NCBI GenBank assembly: GCA_036386415.1
Contig: DASVVT010000023.1
Coordinates: 1 to 64,000 of the forward strand
DNA length: 64,000 nt
Direction: 5' to 3'
DNA from: DASVVT01 sp036386415
GTDB taxonomy: Bacteria > Acidobacteriota > Blastocatellia > Pyrinomonadales > Pyrinomonadaceae
How positions within the stretch are numbered: position 1 is the first letter of the stretch; every line of letters begins with the position of its first letter. The translations under genes and the position numbers were made by a program. This document shows, in pieces, positions 8,067 through 17,011 of the stretch. The notes under the pieces were generated by a model that was not told the origin of the DNA, made no database searches, and worked only from the letters and a program-made list of their open reading frames with translations.

Positions 8067-9293
8067 TTACTCCGGCCTTTCGAGCGGCGGAACGACCGCC
8101 GAGAACTCATCTATGAAGCGCCGTGCATACTGATCCAACAGCTCCGTCACACGGCCAAGCTCTGGCGAGCGCACGACGAGGCCGACGTGATGGCGCTTTT
8201 TGACGCGATAAAAGATTTCGGGGTCGGTGTAAGCTGAGGAGTCAGGGTATTCCTGTCGCGCCAGCGAGAGCGCGACGCCGCCGTATTCCTTGCGTGCCGG
8301 CTCGATCTCGATCCCGGTCTTGCCGCCAGCTATCTCTATCCGCGCCCAGTCGCGCCAGAGATTGATCCCGCTCGCCGCTTCCAGAGTCTCCGCGATGTAA
8401 GCGCCGCCGACGCGCGCCGCGATCTCCAGAAAGTAGAAATGGCCGTCCTCCGCGCTCCTGATAAATTCGGCATGGGTCACGCCGCGCCGCAGGCCGAGCG
8501 CGCCGATCAGCTTGCGGTTGATCTTGAACAACTCTTTCTGCTCCTTCGAGCCATGTTTGACTGTATGCGAGATGAAGACTCCTCCCTGATGCGCCACGTC
8601 CATGGGGGGACGCCCGTACTTATTAGCTCCCGCGAAGATCACCTTGCCACGCTCGACCAGAGAATCGACGTGATAGACCTCGCCCGCGACGAAGCGTTCG
8701 AGCAGGTAATAAGAGGAGCGCTCTTTGAGGCTCTCGCGCGCATCTAGCGCGTCAATCGCGCGCCAGACCTGCTCGGACTCTGCCATCTTCTTAATGCCCA
8801 CGGCTGAAACATCCGAGCGCGGCTTGAGCACCCACGGCGGCGGCACGCGCGCCATGTACTCGCCCAGCTCATTGTAATTGAGCACGTGCACAAAGTCGGG
8901 CACACGGATGCCCGCGTCGCGTGCTTCGACTCTCATCGCCAGTTTATCGCGGAAGAGGCGCGCCGTCGTGCTGCCCATCCCCGGCAGACGCAAGTGCTCG
9001 CGCACCAGCGCCGCCGTCATTACGTCGTACTCTTCGAGCGCGATGATGCGATCCAGTTTATGTGGACGCGCCAGTTGGCTCACAGCATGTATGAAGAGAT
9101 CAGGGCTGGCTTCGTTTGGCACGCCGATGAGGTCGTCAAGACTCTCTCGCGGCCAATCTTCCTGGAGCAATTTTTCACGCGTCACGAGCGTGACACGGCA
9201 ACCCAGCCGCTTGCATTCACGTATGAAGTCGCCGCCTTTGAAGTAGCTCGCCAGGCAGACGATATTCAAAGCACGGGCTTGTGTCTCGGCCAT
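8067..9293 (-). CDS. ATP-grasp domain protein
   Basis: 408 residues. An N-terminal Rossmann-like preATP-grasp part (IVCLASYFKGGDFIRECKR) is followed by the ATP-grasp fold: FRDKLAMRVEARDAGIRVPD, then PPPWVLKPRSDVSAVGIKKM for nucleotide binding, YLLERFVAGEVYHVDSLV, and the metal-binding FYFLEIAARVGGAYIAE. Proteins of this layout ligate a carboxylate to an amine or thiol using ATP; the substrate here is unknown. The ATG at 9293 is chosen because AAAGGGAGA lies just before it, rather than the earlier in-frame start at 9326. It stands alone, divergent from ppa. Confidence 0.78.
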   Translation of the reverse strand: MAETQARALNIVCLASYFKGGDFIRECKRLGCRVTLVTREKLLQEDWPRESLDDLIGVPNEASPDLFIHAVSQLARPHKLDRIIALEEYDVMTAALVREHLRLPGMGSTTARLFRDKLAMRVEARDAGIRVPDFVHVLNYNELGEYMARVPPPWVLKPRSDVSAVGIKKMAESEQVWRAIDALDARESLKERSSYYLLERFVAGEVYHVDSLVERGKVIFAGANKYGRPPMDVAHQGGVFISHTVKHGSKEQKELFKINRKLIGALGLRRGVTHAEFIRSAEDGHFYFLEIAARVGGAYIAETLEAASGINLWRDWARIEIAGGKTGIEIEPARKEYGGVALSLARQEYPDSSAYTDPEIFYRVKKRHHVGLVVRSPELGRVTELLDQYARRFIDEFSAVVPPLERPE

Positions 9294-9536
9294 CAGGTCT
9301 CCCTTTTCAAGCGAGGGATCACACATCGAGTCTTATCAACTCGGGATAGTATATACCTGAGATCAATCTACAGCGCGCTCGCTTTCGAGCCGTGCTACTA
9401 CACAAACTACAGCGCATCTCGCAAAGAGTCCCATAGAGGAGACCTGACAGGACGCAAGAGTGTGATAAGTTAGAATAGTTAGAGCGCACATCGGGGCGGG
9501 AGGCCGCCTGTCGTTTTGCGGCGAAGGGAGGAAGCA

Positions 9537-10127
9537 TTGGTTAAGTTACCCGACACAGGTCGTCTTTCTGAGCTTGAGGCATTCGACGCGGATGATCTGA
9601 ACGTCATCATCGAAACCCCGAAGGGGAGCCGTAACAAGTTCAATTATGATGCGGAGCGAGGACTGTTCAAGCTCGGCGGCGTGCTGCCCGCCGGAGCCGT
9701 CTTTCCTTTCGATTTCGGATTCGTGCCCTCGACCACGGGCGGCGACGGCGACCCGCTCGACGTGCTCGTGTTGATGGATGAACCGGCGTTTACGGGCTGT
9801 CTCGTCGTGGCGCGCCCGCTCGGCGTCATCGAAGCAGAGCAGACAGAGCGCAGTGGAGAGACGACCCGCAACGATAGACTGATCGCAGTCGCCGCAGAGG
9901 CACACAATCATCGCGACGTGCGCTCGCTCGGAAAGCTGAACGAGACTCTGATCGACGAGATCGAGCACTTCTTCATCTCCTACAACACCATCAAAGGGAA
10001 ACAGTTCAAGCCGCTCGGACGCTTCGGCCCGATGCGCGCCATCAAGCTCGTCGAAGAAGGCATGAAACGCTTTCGCCAGCAACAGAGTGCGGAGAGTAAA
10101 AAGCGTAAGAAGAAGAGGACAGCATGA
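9537..10127 (+). CDS. ppa: Inorganic pyrophosphatase, family I
   Basis: Hydrolyses pyrophosphate to phosphate in the cytoplasm. It shows the family I core with TPKGSRNKFNYDAERG, FPFDFGFVPSTTGGDGDPLD (the metal-binding D-x-D-P-x-D signature) and FFISYNTIKGKQFKPLGRFG. The C-terminus is lysine-rich. The TTG at 9537 is preferred over the TTG at 9516 because GGGAGGA precedes it at normal spacing, giving 196 residues. The stop overlaps the ATG of the AraC-type gene (ATGA), so the two are co-transcribed and probably translationally coupled. Confidence 0.88.
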   Translation: MVKLPDTGRLSELEAFDADDLNVIIETPKGSRNKFNYDAERGLFKLGGVLPAGAVFPFDFGFVPSTTGGDGDPLDVLVLMDEPAFTGCLVVARPLGVIEAEQTERSGETTRNDRLIAVAAEAHNHRDVRSLGKLNETLIDEIEHFFISYNTIKGKQFKPLGRFGPMRAIKLVEEGMKRFRQQQSAESKKRKKKRTA

Positions 10128-10957
10128 TGAGTCTGACACTTCCTGACGGGCACTTCTACGGAGAGACTTTAGAGAACCGCTTGGTGGCCGGGTTCAGATT
10201 GACGGAGACGGCCTACGCTGCGCGCCTCAGATTGCCGAAACACTCGCACGAGCGCCCCTATTTCTGCTTTATCCTGCAAGGCGTCTACGATGAGATTTAC
10301 GAGCAGAGGGGGCGTGTGTGCAGGCGTTCGATGCTGGTCTATCATCCGTCGGGCGAGGTGCACTCACAGCATTTCAAAGAGACGGCAGGCAGACTTTTTC
10401 GCATCGAGGTCGAGCCCGCATGGCTGGAGCGCGTGCGCTCGTTGACGCCCGTGTTGAATGACCCTCTGGAGTTTCGGGGCGGCGTGCTGCCCTTGCTCGC
10501 AGCGAAACTGTACAGGGAGTTCCGGGAGATGGACGAAGTCTCTCCGCTCGCCATCGAAGGGCTCGCGCTGGAGATGGTGGTGGCCGCTTCGCGGCATCGC
10601 CGCTCGCATGCGCGCCTCTTAAGCAGCAAGCCTCCGCGCTGGCTCGAACGGGCGCGCGAGATGATCCATGCGCGCGGGGGCGCGCGACTGACGCTCTCAA
10701 CCATCGCACAGGCAGCCTCTGTCCATCCAGTATACCTGGCGCGCGAATTTCGCCGGCATTACCGCTGCACAATTGGCGAATACGTGAGACGCCTGCGCGT
10801 CGAGGCGGCCTGCCGCGAGCTTATCAACTCCGACACGCCTCTGGCCGAGATCGCTGCGGCGGCTGGCTTCTACGACCAGAGCCACTTCTCCAAAACCTTC
10901 AAGCGAATGACGGGGCTCACCCCCACGGAGTACCGTGTGGGCTTTCGCTCGCGTTAA
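10124..10957 (+). CDS. AraC family transcriptional regulator
   Basis: 277 residues. The N-terminal half looks like a cupin sensor (PKHSHERPYFCFILQG, MLVYHPSGEVHSQHF). The C-terminal 100 residues form the double helix-turn-helix: TLSTIAQAASVHPVYLAREF and LAEIAAAAGFYDQSHFSKTF with the RMTGLTPTEYR signature. Two consecutive ATG codons are possible starts; the first overlaps the ppa stop. The target genes are unknown. Confidence 0.88.
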   Translation: MMSLTLPDGHFYGETLENRLVAGFRLTETAYAARLRLPKHSHERPYFCFILQGVYDEIYEQRGRVCRRSMLVYHPSGEVHSQHFKETAGRLFRIEVEPAWLERVRSLTPVLNDPLEFRGGVLPLLAAKLYREFREMDEVSPLAIEGLALEMVVAASRHRRSHARLLSSKPPRWLERAREMIHARGGARLTLSTIAQAASVHPVYLAREFRRHYRCTIGEYVRRLRVEAACRELINSDTPLAEIAAAAGFYDQSHFSKTFKRMTGLTPTEYRVGFRSR

Positions 10958-11082
10958 TCCGGTACAAGAGATTTTCAGTCTTACAAGACCAGTCGTGCGG
11001 CGACGTGATAGGTTTGCTGTGCGCACGCGCTCTGCCGGGGCGACGAGAGGAAACTTGTAATGTCTAACACAAACAGGCAATC

Positions 11083-11200
11083 ACCACAGAGACACAGAGA
11101 CACGGAGAAGCAGGCGAGAGATAAAGTAAGACATAATTGCTCAAGCTGTCTGGACATCTCTCTTGATCCTGTATTCTCCGTGTCTCTGTGTCTCTGTGGT
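11083..11200. repeat. CACAGAGACACAGAGA hairpin repeat (family A)
   Basis: The left arm ACCACAGAGACACAGAGACA then CGGAGAA is complementary to the right arm TTCTCCGTGTCTCTGTGTCT then CTGTGGT, with a loop of about 60 bases. Other copies are at 14045, 16907 and 18903. The interval 10958-11389 contains this element and the family C copy; a reading frame runs through both but is not convincing as coding. Confidence 0.85.
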
Positions 11201-11226
11201 TCAGGCTTGTTATACCAGGTTGCAAT

Positions 11227-11342
11227 CAAAAGAGGGGAAGGGGACGATCCACCAAGCAACACGAAACGACACGAACAGAGAGGCTGTTTCGTGTCGTTTC
11301 GTGTCGATTCGTGGATCGTCGCACGCCTTCTTTTAGTCTGCT
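11227..11342. repeat. CACGAAGCAACACGAAAC hairpin repeat (family C)
   Basis: Left arm GACGATCCACCAAGCAACAC then GAAACGACACGAA. Right arm TTTCGTGTCGTTTCGTGTCG then ATTCGTGGATCGTC, followed by CTTCTTTTAGTCTG. Confidence 0.8.
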
Positions 11343-11389
11343 CTTTGGTATTGTACGTTCTTAAGCCTGCCCTCTCAGCGCGACGATGC

Positions 11390-13264
11390 ATGGCCGCACT
11401 CTTATTGTCTCTGCTCTTATTCCAGCCCGTCCTGCCGCAGGAGAAGTTCGAGCCGATCCCGAAGGAGATCGCGTCGCAGTACAAAGTCGATTTTGCTCGC
11501 AACTTCTTCCCCAGCCCGGAGGCTGAAAAGGAGGATCGCTTACGGCTCTCCAGGGAGCTGAAAGACCTGGAAAGCCTCAAGGGTCGGGTCACAGACTCTG
11601 CCGATAATCTGCTGCGCGCGCTCGAGCTTTATGACGCGGCGCAGGTCAGGTTCCAACGCCATGATGCCTATCTATACCTTCGCTATGCCGTCAACCTCAA
11701 AGACGAAGCGAGCTTTACCGAAGAGGCCGCACTGGCGGCGGAGTTCACGAGGCGCACCAGTTTTCTTCAGCAGGAGTTGATGCAGATAGAAGACCTTGCT
11801 CTGACAAGATTTGTCGCGCAGAAGCCGCCGCTCAAGGCTTACCTCTTCGCCATAGAATCTGCCCGGCGCTATCGCCCGCACACACTCCGGCTGGAAGAGG
11901 AAGAGTTATTGAGCGCCACCGCGCCTGATGCTGCTGGCTGGCAGTATGAGCTCTACCAGCATCTCATCTCGCGCACACCCTTTGGCACGGTTCGCACGCG
12001 GGACGGCAATGAGTTGGATGTCAGGAAGCAACGCAACGCGATAGCGAACAGCCCTGAGCGCGCGGTACGTGAAGCGGGATGGAAGAAGCGCTTCGCAGCT
12101 TTCGCTTCGCAGCGCGATCTCTACGCTTTCACCTTGCTGCGGCTTGCACGCGCGCGCAACCGTCTCGCTCGATTGCATCACTACGAGGATGCGCCGGACG
12201 AGGCTTACTTCAGCCGCTACTGGACTAAACGCGAAGTCAAAGACCTCTTCGAGCGAATCCATCGGCGAGCCGATCTCTACAAGCGCTACCAGCGCCTGCG
12301 CGCCGCTTACGTCAAAAAGATAAACGGCTACGAGGACGTAAACGTCTGGGACATGACGGCAACCTCCACAGCCGGGATGCAGCCGCCACGCTTCACGATC
12401 ACGCAAGCGAGCCGGATCATCCGTGAAGCCCTTGCGCCGCTTGGGCTCGATTACGGGCGCGAGCTTTCCCGCCTGCTCGATCCAGCCGAGCGCAGGCTCG
12501 ACATAGTTTCCGGCGATAACAGGTTGGCGGGCGGCTTCTCCTTAGGCTTCCCCGGCACTCAGAGCGTCTTTTATAGCTCCGGCTTCGAGGGCTACTACAA
12601 CGACCTTCGCGTGCTCACGCATGAATCCACACACGCCGTTCACCGTCAACTGATGGGCACAGGCAACGTCCTCCCCGCCTACGCCACAGGCCCGAGCTAT
12701 CTTTTTGAATCCTTCGCCATCTTCAACGAATTTCTGCTGCCCGACTATCTCTACAAACACGAAACAGACCCCGCGCGCAAGCGCTACTTTCTGGAGCAGT
12801 TCCTCGAAGGCAAAGGGATGGTCATCTTCGTGGTCGCGCCCGAAGCGACGCTGGAGCAGGCCATCTACGACCGCATTGAGCAGCCTGGCAGCATCAAGAG
12901 CGCAGACGATCTGGATGCCCTGACGAAGAGCATCTACTCTCCCTACTCGATCTGGGCGGACAAACACGACGAGCTGAAAATGCAATGGATGACACAGTCG
13001 CTCTTTTATCAAGACCCTCTCTACGACATCAACTACATTTACGGCGCATTGCTGGCGCTCAAATTTTACGAGCTGTACACACGCGACCCACAATCTTTCA
13101 TCCCCCGCTACATCGCCCTCATGCGTCACGGCTTCGACGCGCCGCCGTCCCAGTTGCTCAAGCGATTTCTGGACATAGACCTCAGCGACCCCAGCCTGGT
13201 GACGGACGCCATGAGCCTGCTCGAAACCAAGGTCAAGCTGCTGGAAGAGAGCTACTCAAAATAA
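11390..13264 (+). CDS. Secreted M3-family (oligoendopeptidase F-like) metallopeptidase
   Basis: 624 residues from ATG 11390. An N-terminal hydrophobic segment (MAALLLSLLLFQPVLPQ) looks like a signal peptide. The zinc site is HESTH in RVLTHESTHAVHRQLMG, followed about 25 residues later by the third-ligand region YLFESFAIFNEFLLPDYL. Helical N-terminal half and length fit M3 oligopeptidases. The frame stays open upstream through two intergenic repeats, which is not evidence of coding. A TTG at 11351 would give a more basic signal-peptide N-terminus and is a real alternative. No clear ribosome binding site precedes either start. Confidence 0.75.
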   Translation: MAALLLSLLLFQPVLPQEKFEPIPKEIASQYKVDFARNFFPSPEAEKEDRLRLSRELKDLESLKGRVTDSADNLLRALELYDAAQVRFQRHDAYLYLRYAVNLKDEASFTEEAALAAEFTRRTSFLQQELMQIEDLALTRFVAQKPPLKAYLFAIESARRYRPHTLRLEEEELLSATAPDAAGWQYELYQHLISRTPFGTVRTRDGNELDVRKQRNAIANSPERAVREAGWKKRFAAFASQRDLYAFTLLRLARARNRLARLHHYEDAPDEAYFSRYWTKREVKDLFERIHRRADLYKRYQRLRAAYVKKINGYEDVNVWDMTATSTAGMQPPRFTITQASRIIREALAPLGLDYGRELSRLLDPAERRLDIVSGDNRLAGGFSLGFPGTQSVFYSSGFEGYYNDLRVLTHESTHAVHRQLMGTGNVLPAYATGPSYLFESFAIFNEFLLPDYLYKHETDPARKRYFLEQFLEGKGMVIFVVAPEATLEQAIYDRIEQPGSIKSADDLDALTKSIYSPYSIWADKHDELKMQWMTQSLFYQDPLYDINYIYGALLALKFYELYTRDPQSFIPRYIALMRHGFDAPPSQLLKRFLDIDLSDPSLVTDAMSLLETKVKLLEESYSK

Positions 13265-13491
13265 AATCTATCTATCGGTGAAAAGGTTTTTGAGCTGTAG
13301 GGCGGCGGATCATATCCTGTTGAGAGCGTGCTATCATGGATCAATTTTCATGGTTAGACGTTTCTAACGGAGCCCGAAATCGAAATCAATATGTTCAATG
13401 CTGCTTCACTCTGGACTATTGTTTGCCAGACGGAAAAGGCTGATTTGAAGAGAAGGCTATCCGAGAGCATTGATGACATCAGGAGAGACCA

Positions 13492-13878
13492 ATGATTGCA
13501 CGTACCCCGCTGGAGGCAGTAGAGCTACTCGACGAAGCGTTTAATCGTGGCGATCTTGAAGCCGTCCTCGATTTTTATGAAGATGGGGCGACGATGGTGG
13601 CCGAACCGGGAAGGCTCGTCAGGGGGAAGGCCGAACTGCGTGGAGCGTATGAATGGATTTTTAGCAGCATTAAGGGGATTGCCACGCAAGAAAAGACGCA
13701 CGTCATTGAGACTGGCGACATAGCCCTGTTCACCTCCCTGTGGAGTTTCTCCGGCCAGACGGCGGAGGGGGCATCAGTGTCCAGGCAGTCTTATGCTTCC
13801 GTTATCTTGCGTCGGCAAGCTGACGGCGGGTGGCGAATCGTCGTGGACAACTCCTGGGGCCCGGCTGTCTTAGATTAA
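13492..13878 (+). CDS. SnoaL/DUF4440-like (NTF2-fold) protein
   Basis: 128 residues with the NTF2-like pattern AVELLDEAFNRGDLEAVLDF, then YEDGATMVAEPGR, GKAELRGAYEW and a final RRQADGGWRIVVDNSWGP. Members include ketosteroid-isomerase-like enzymes and many stress proteins, so the activity is undetermined. AGGAGAG lies about 5 bases before the ATG. The 227 bases before it hold no recognised signal. Confidence 0.7.
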   Translation: MIARTPLEAVELLDEAFNRGDLEAVLDFYEDGATMVAEPGRLVRGKAELRGAYEWIFSSIKGIATQEKTHVIETGDIALFTSLWSFSGQTAEGASVSRQSYASVILRRQADGGWRIVVDNSWGPAVLD

Positions 13879-14044
13879 AGGATGCCCGGCATGTTAATTG
13901 AATCTCGCCTGAGAGAGTTGCACGCCCTCCCGTACAATCAGGCTGGTTGCCATACGCTATCCCACAGCCGCAAGCCCGACCGTCCGAGAGGATGCACAAA
14001 TCGCAAACTGCGGTAAAAGGGTAGTGCCTTAATTTGAAATGTGC

Positions 14045-14139
14045 TCTGTGCCGCCTCTGTGCCCTCTGTGTCTCTGCGGTGAATCAACTGTTACAGACAC
14101 TCACCACAGAGACACAGAGAACACGGAGGCGGCACAGAA
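14045..14139. repeat. CACAGAGACACAGAGA hairpin repeat (family A)
   Basis: Arm CTGTGCCGCCTCTGTGCCCT then CTGTGTCTCTGCGGTGA pairs with TCACCACAGAGACACAGAGA then ACACGGAGGCGGCACAG. The loop is about 20 bases. Confidence 0.8.
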
Positions 14140-14160
14140 GATGAGATGAAACTCTGGAGA

Positions 14161-14352
14161 CTACTCGATAAAATTATCCGTTGTGATGGGAATGACTTCG
14201 TGATAATGTGCGCTCGCCTTAATCGAACCTGGCAATCGACCGTTCTCAGCCCGTCTTTCAAGAGTCGATATTAATTCCCGAATGATATCGTGTGATGCCT
14301 GCCGGGCGGCAGTTGCATCGTTCCCAAATGTTTTCGGGCATATTTGACACAC
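14161..14352 (-). CDS. Possible small protein of unknown function
   Basis: A 63-residue frame starting at GTG and ending DNFIE. Composition is protein-like (HDIIRELISTLERRAENGRL helix) and codon use is more AT-rich than neighbours, so it may be acquired or a gene remnant. No ribosome binding site is clear. A short palindrome AAAATCTTGCAAAAGATTTT lies just upstream of it at about 14361-14380. The interval 13879-14449 otherwise holds only the family A repeat. Confidence 0.3.
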   Translation of the reverse strand: MCQICPKTFGNDATAARQASHDIIRELISTLERRAENGRLPGSIKASAHYHEVIPITTDNFIE

Positions 14353-14449
14353 AGGATTAAAAAATCTTGCAAAAGATTTTCTTCAGTGGCATTTATATAT
14401 AGCAAAGTCTATCGACGAGATGCGCCCCATCTAATCCAGGAGGTTTCCA

Positions 14450-15265
14450 GTGGCTACCAAGAAGTCGGCAATTATTCCTTACCGCATCGAAGATGGCGAG
14501 ATACGCGTCCTGCTCGTGACGACCTCATCGGGCGGGAAGTGGGTGATCCCGAAAGGCGGGATCGAGGCTCCGCTCAAGCCCCACATCTCTGCGACGAAGG
14601 AGGCATTCGAGGAGGCAGGCGTACTAGGCCGTCCCCATCCCATACGCGTCGGTAAATACTCCGATAGCTCAAGCGACGGCCCAATCCCGACCTTCCTTTT
14701 AGAGGTCGAGGTGGAGCTTGATGATAAAGCCTGGCAGGAGGAATACAAGAGAAAAAGAAAATGGGTGAATGCGGATAATTGCGATAAGTACATCACCGAT
14801 AACGATCTGTTGGACGTGCTGAACAAGGGCATTCGCTGCCTGCGTTCCGACGGCGCGTATTTCAGACGAGCGATCAAGACCTACTGCGAGGAGCTTAACT
14901 GGAAAATCTCTGAGCTTGACGAGGATCATGCCGTCCTGGAATTCAGGATGCCGAGCAAACGCAGCCGCTCTATGTACATCGTTCGTTACGATTCGACGAT
15001 TGAGTTCTCGGTTCCGAGCCTCGCCGCTTTCAGCTCCGAAGAGGAGCTGCCGGAAGACATCTCGCGGATTCTGCTGCAACGAAACTCCGAGAAGAAGATC
15101 GGTTTCTGGTGCATCGACCGGATCAATGAGAAGTTTGTCTACTCCCACATGCATAACGTGGAGCTGAAACTCTTAGACAGTCGATATTTCGCTCAGCTCG
15201 TGCAAGGCTTGATTAATGAGTGTGACGCAATCGAGGGGTTCATAGAGACCCTGCCCGATTTCTGA
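14450..15265 (+). CDS. Nudix hydrolase with C-terminal domain of unknown function
   Basis: 271 residues. The N-terminal third is a Nudix domain: GGKWVIPKGGIEAPLKPHIS then ATKEAFEEAGV. The metal-binding ExxEE is present, but the usual first glutamate of the box is leucine and the arginine is lysine. It resembles the diphosphoinositol/ApnA hydrolase branch. The remaining 140 residues (YFRRAIKTYCEELNWKISEL onward) look like a YbjN or type III chaperone-like alpha/beta domain; this is inferred from general pattern only. AGGAGG lies 6 bases before the GTG start. No neighbour shares the operon. Confidence 0.75.
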   Translation: MATKKSAIIPYRIEDGEIRVLLVTTSSGGKWVIPKGGIEAPLKPHISATKEAFEEAGVLGRPHPIRVGKYSDSSSDGPIPTFLLEVEVELDDKAWQEEYKRKRKWVNADNCDKYITDNDLLDVLNKGIRCLRSDGAYFRRAIKTYCEELNWKISELDEDHAVLEFRMPSKRSRSMYIVRYDSTIEFSVPSLAAFSSEEELPEDISRILLQRNSEKKIGFWCIDRINEKFVYSHMHNVELKLLDSRYFAQLVQGLINECDAIEGFIETLPDF

Positions 15266-15441
15266 GGCCGGGAGAGGACTGAACGAGAGAGAGTTAATTC
15301 AGGTCGTATTTCATTTGCGGGTGCGGAAAAAGTTTAAACTGGCCGGAGGGCGCGAACAAAAAACTCTTTTGTGTCCTCTGCCGCTTACTCTTCTTTCGCA
15401 TCCTCCGGCGTTCGACTCATCTTTACTTTTTTCAAGTTGTC

Positions 15442-16896
15442 ATGAGGGCACGACCCCGAACCGACATGATAAAAACGGATGATTCCTCGGTCAAACTGAC
15501 GAGCAAAGAATCAGGATGGACGCGCCGCGATTTTCTAAAGCGTGCTGGCGTTGCCACGCTCGGCGTTCCCTTCCTCACAAATTCCACCGCGTTCGCTTCT
15601 GCGGCGCATTCGTGTGTCGTCATCGGCGCGGGGCTTTCGGGGCTTGCCGCCGCTTACGCTTTAAAAGGCGCTGGCTGGCGTGTGACGGTGCTTGAAGCCA
15701 GAGACCGTGTGGGAGGCCGCGTGCTCTCTTACAGCTTCCCGCAGAGTCCCAACCTGGTCTGCGAGCTGGGAGGCGAATGGGTCGGCGCGAGTCATGAGCG
15801 CATGCAGGCGCTCTGCCGCGAATTCAAGATAGAGCTACAGGATCATCGCTTCAGTACTTCACTCCTGCGCGACGGTGTCGTCAAGCGCCCGAATGAATGG
15901 AGCTTCTCGCCGCAGGCTGAGAAAGCGTTTGAGAAATTCAGAGCGCAGTACAAGGCTTACAAGCGCAGGGATCAGCTACGCCTGGATCGTTACGATTGGT
16001 GGACGTGGCTTCAGAACATAGGCTTCACGGAAGACGACCTGCTGCTGCGCGATCTACAGGACAGCACAGACTTCGGCGAGTCGATCCGACATGTTTCGGC
16101 TTACGCGGCGGCGGCTGAATATTTCGAGTCGAGTCCGGCCAACGAGATGGACTTCAAGATGACGGGCGGCAATTCGCGCCTCGTCAAGGAGTTGGTCGCG
16201 CGCGTCGGACAGGAGAACATACGCACAAGCGCGCCAGTCGAAGAAGTGCGCGAGCGCGCCGGACGCGTCACAGTCCGTGCAAAGGGAGAGACATTTCAAG
16301 CGGACGCTTGCATCTGCACCGTCCCGTCGCGCGTGCTTGAAGAGATACGTTTCGATCCACCGCTGCCCTCCATCCAAAGGGTTGCCGCCGAAGAGCTGCA
16401 ATATGCGCGGATCATCAAGAACTCAGTCCTCTTCTCCGAACGCTTCTGGGGCGCGGAAGATTTCTCGCTCGTCAGCGACGTGACCTCCCACTACTACTTC
16501 CACAGCACGCAGCGCCAACCCGGCACGGAAGGCATCCTGTGCAGCTACGCCATCGGTGAAAAGGCTGACGTTCTGGCATCGCAGGATGATCGCCGACGCA
16601 CAGACATCATCACGCGCGACATCATCCCTCTCAACGAGCGCGCCCCGCAGCTTGCACGCGCCATCACTTCCTACGCCTGGCAGCGCGACCGCTACACGCA
16701 GGGCGCATACGCTCTCTACAGGCCGGGACAATGGTTCACCACCCGTCCCATCCTGAAGCGCCCGCACGGCAAAGTCCTCTTCGCAGGGGAACACCTCGCC
16801 GACTGGCAGGGCTTCATGGAAGGCGCGATTGTCACCGGAGAGGAAGCGGCCAAAGCATTAACAGGCAGGCTGAGAAGCAGGCGGCGAGCAGCATGA
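15442..16896 (+). CDS. Tat-exported flavin monoamine oxidase family protein
   Basis: 484 residues. A twin-arginine signal is clear: WTRRDFLKRAGVATLG followed by a hydrophobic stretch and an Ala-rich cleavage region. The FAD-binding beta-alpha-beta motif follows, VVIGAGLSGLAAAYALKGAG with VTVLEARDRVGGRV, then GGEWVGASHERM. The C-terminal flavin contact region is GKVLFAGEHLADWQGFMEGA. The fold and length match amine oxidases; the substrate is unknown. The start is either ATG 15442 or ATG 15466; the second gives a more usual n-region. Confidence 0.85.
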   Translation: MRARPRTDMIKTDDSSVKLTSKESGWTRRDFLKRAGVATLGVPFLTNSTAFASAAHSCVVIGAGLSGLAAAYALKGAGWRVTVLEARDRVGGRVLSYSFPQSPNLVCELGGEWVGASHERMQALCREFKIELQDHRFSTSLLRDGVVKRPNEWSFSPQAEKAFEKFRAQYKAYKRRDQLRLDRYDWWTWLQNIGFTEDDLLLRDLQDSTDFGESIRHVSAYAAAAEYFESSPANEMDFKMTGGNSRLVKELVARVGQENIRTSAPVEEVRERAGRVTVRAKGETFQADACICTVPSRVLEEIRFDPPLPSIQRVAAEELQYARIIKNSVLFSERFWGAEDFSLVSDVTSHYYFHSTQRQPGTEGILCSYAIGEKADVLASQDDRRRTDIITRDIIPLNERAPQLARAITSYAWQRDRYTQGAYALYRPGQWFTTRPILKRPHGKVLFAGEHLADWQGFMEGAIVTGEEAAKALTGRLRSRRRAA

Positions 16897-16906
16897 ACAA
16901 TCATTA

Positions 16907-17002
16907 AATTAACCACAGAGACACAGAGAAGAAAAAGACCTGGAAAAGAGCAGAGCGACATTTCTTTTCTTAATGTTGTCTCTCCGGTCTCTGTGGTTAA
17001 TT
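16907..17002. repeat. CACAGAGACACAGAGA hairpin repeat (family A)
   Basis: Left arm AATTAACCACAGAGACACAG and right arm GGTCTCTGTGGTTAATT. It separates the convergent amine oxidase and M1-like genes. Confidence 0.8.
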
Positions 17003-17011
17003 CGTTTGTAT

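Noticed and set aside
11060..11389. N-terminal extension of the M3 peptidase
   Set aside because: The open frame passes through two hairpin repeats and precedes a clear signal-peptide segment.
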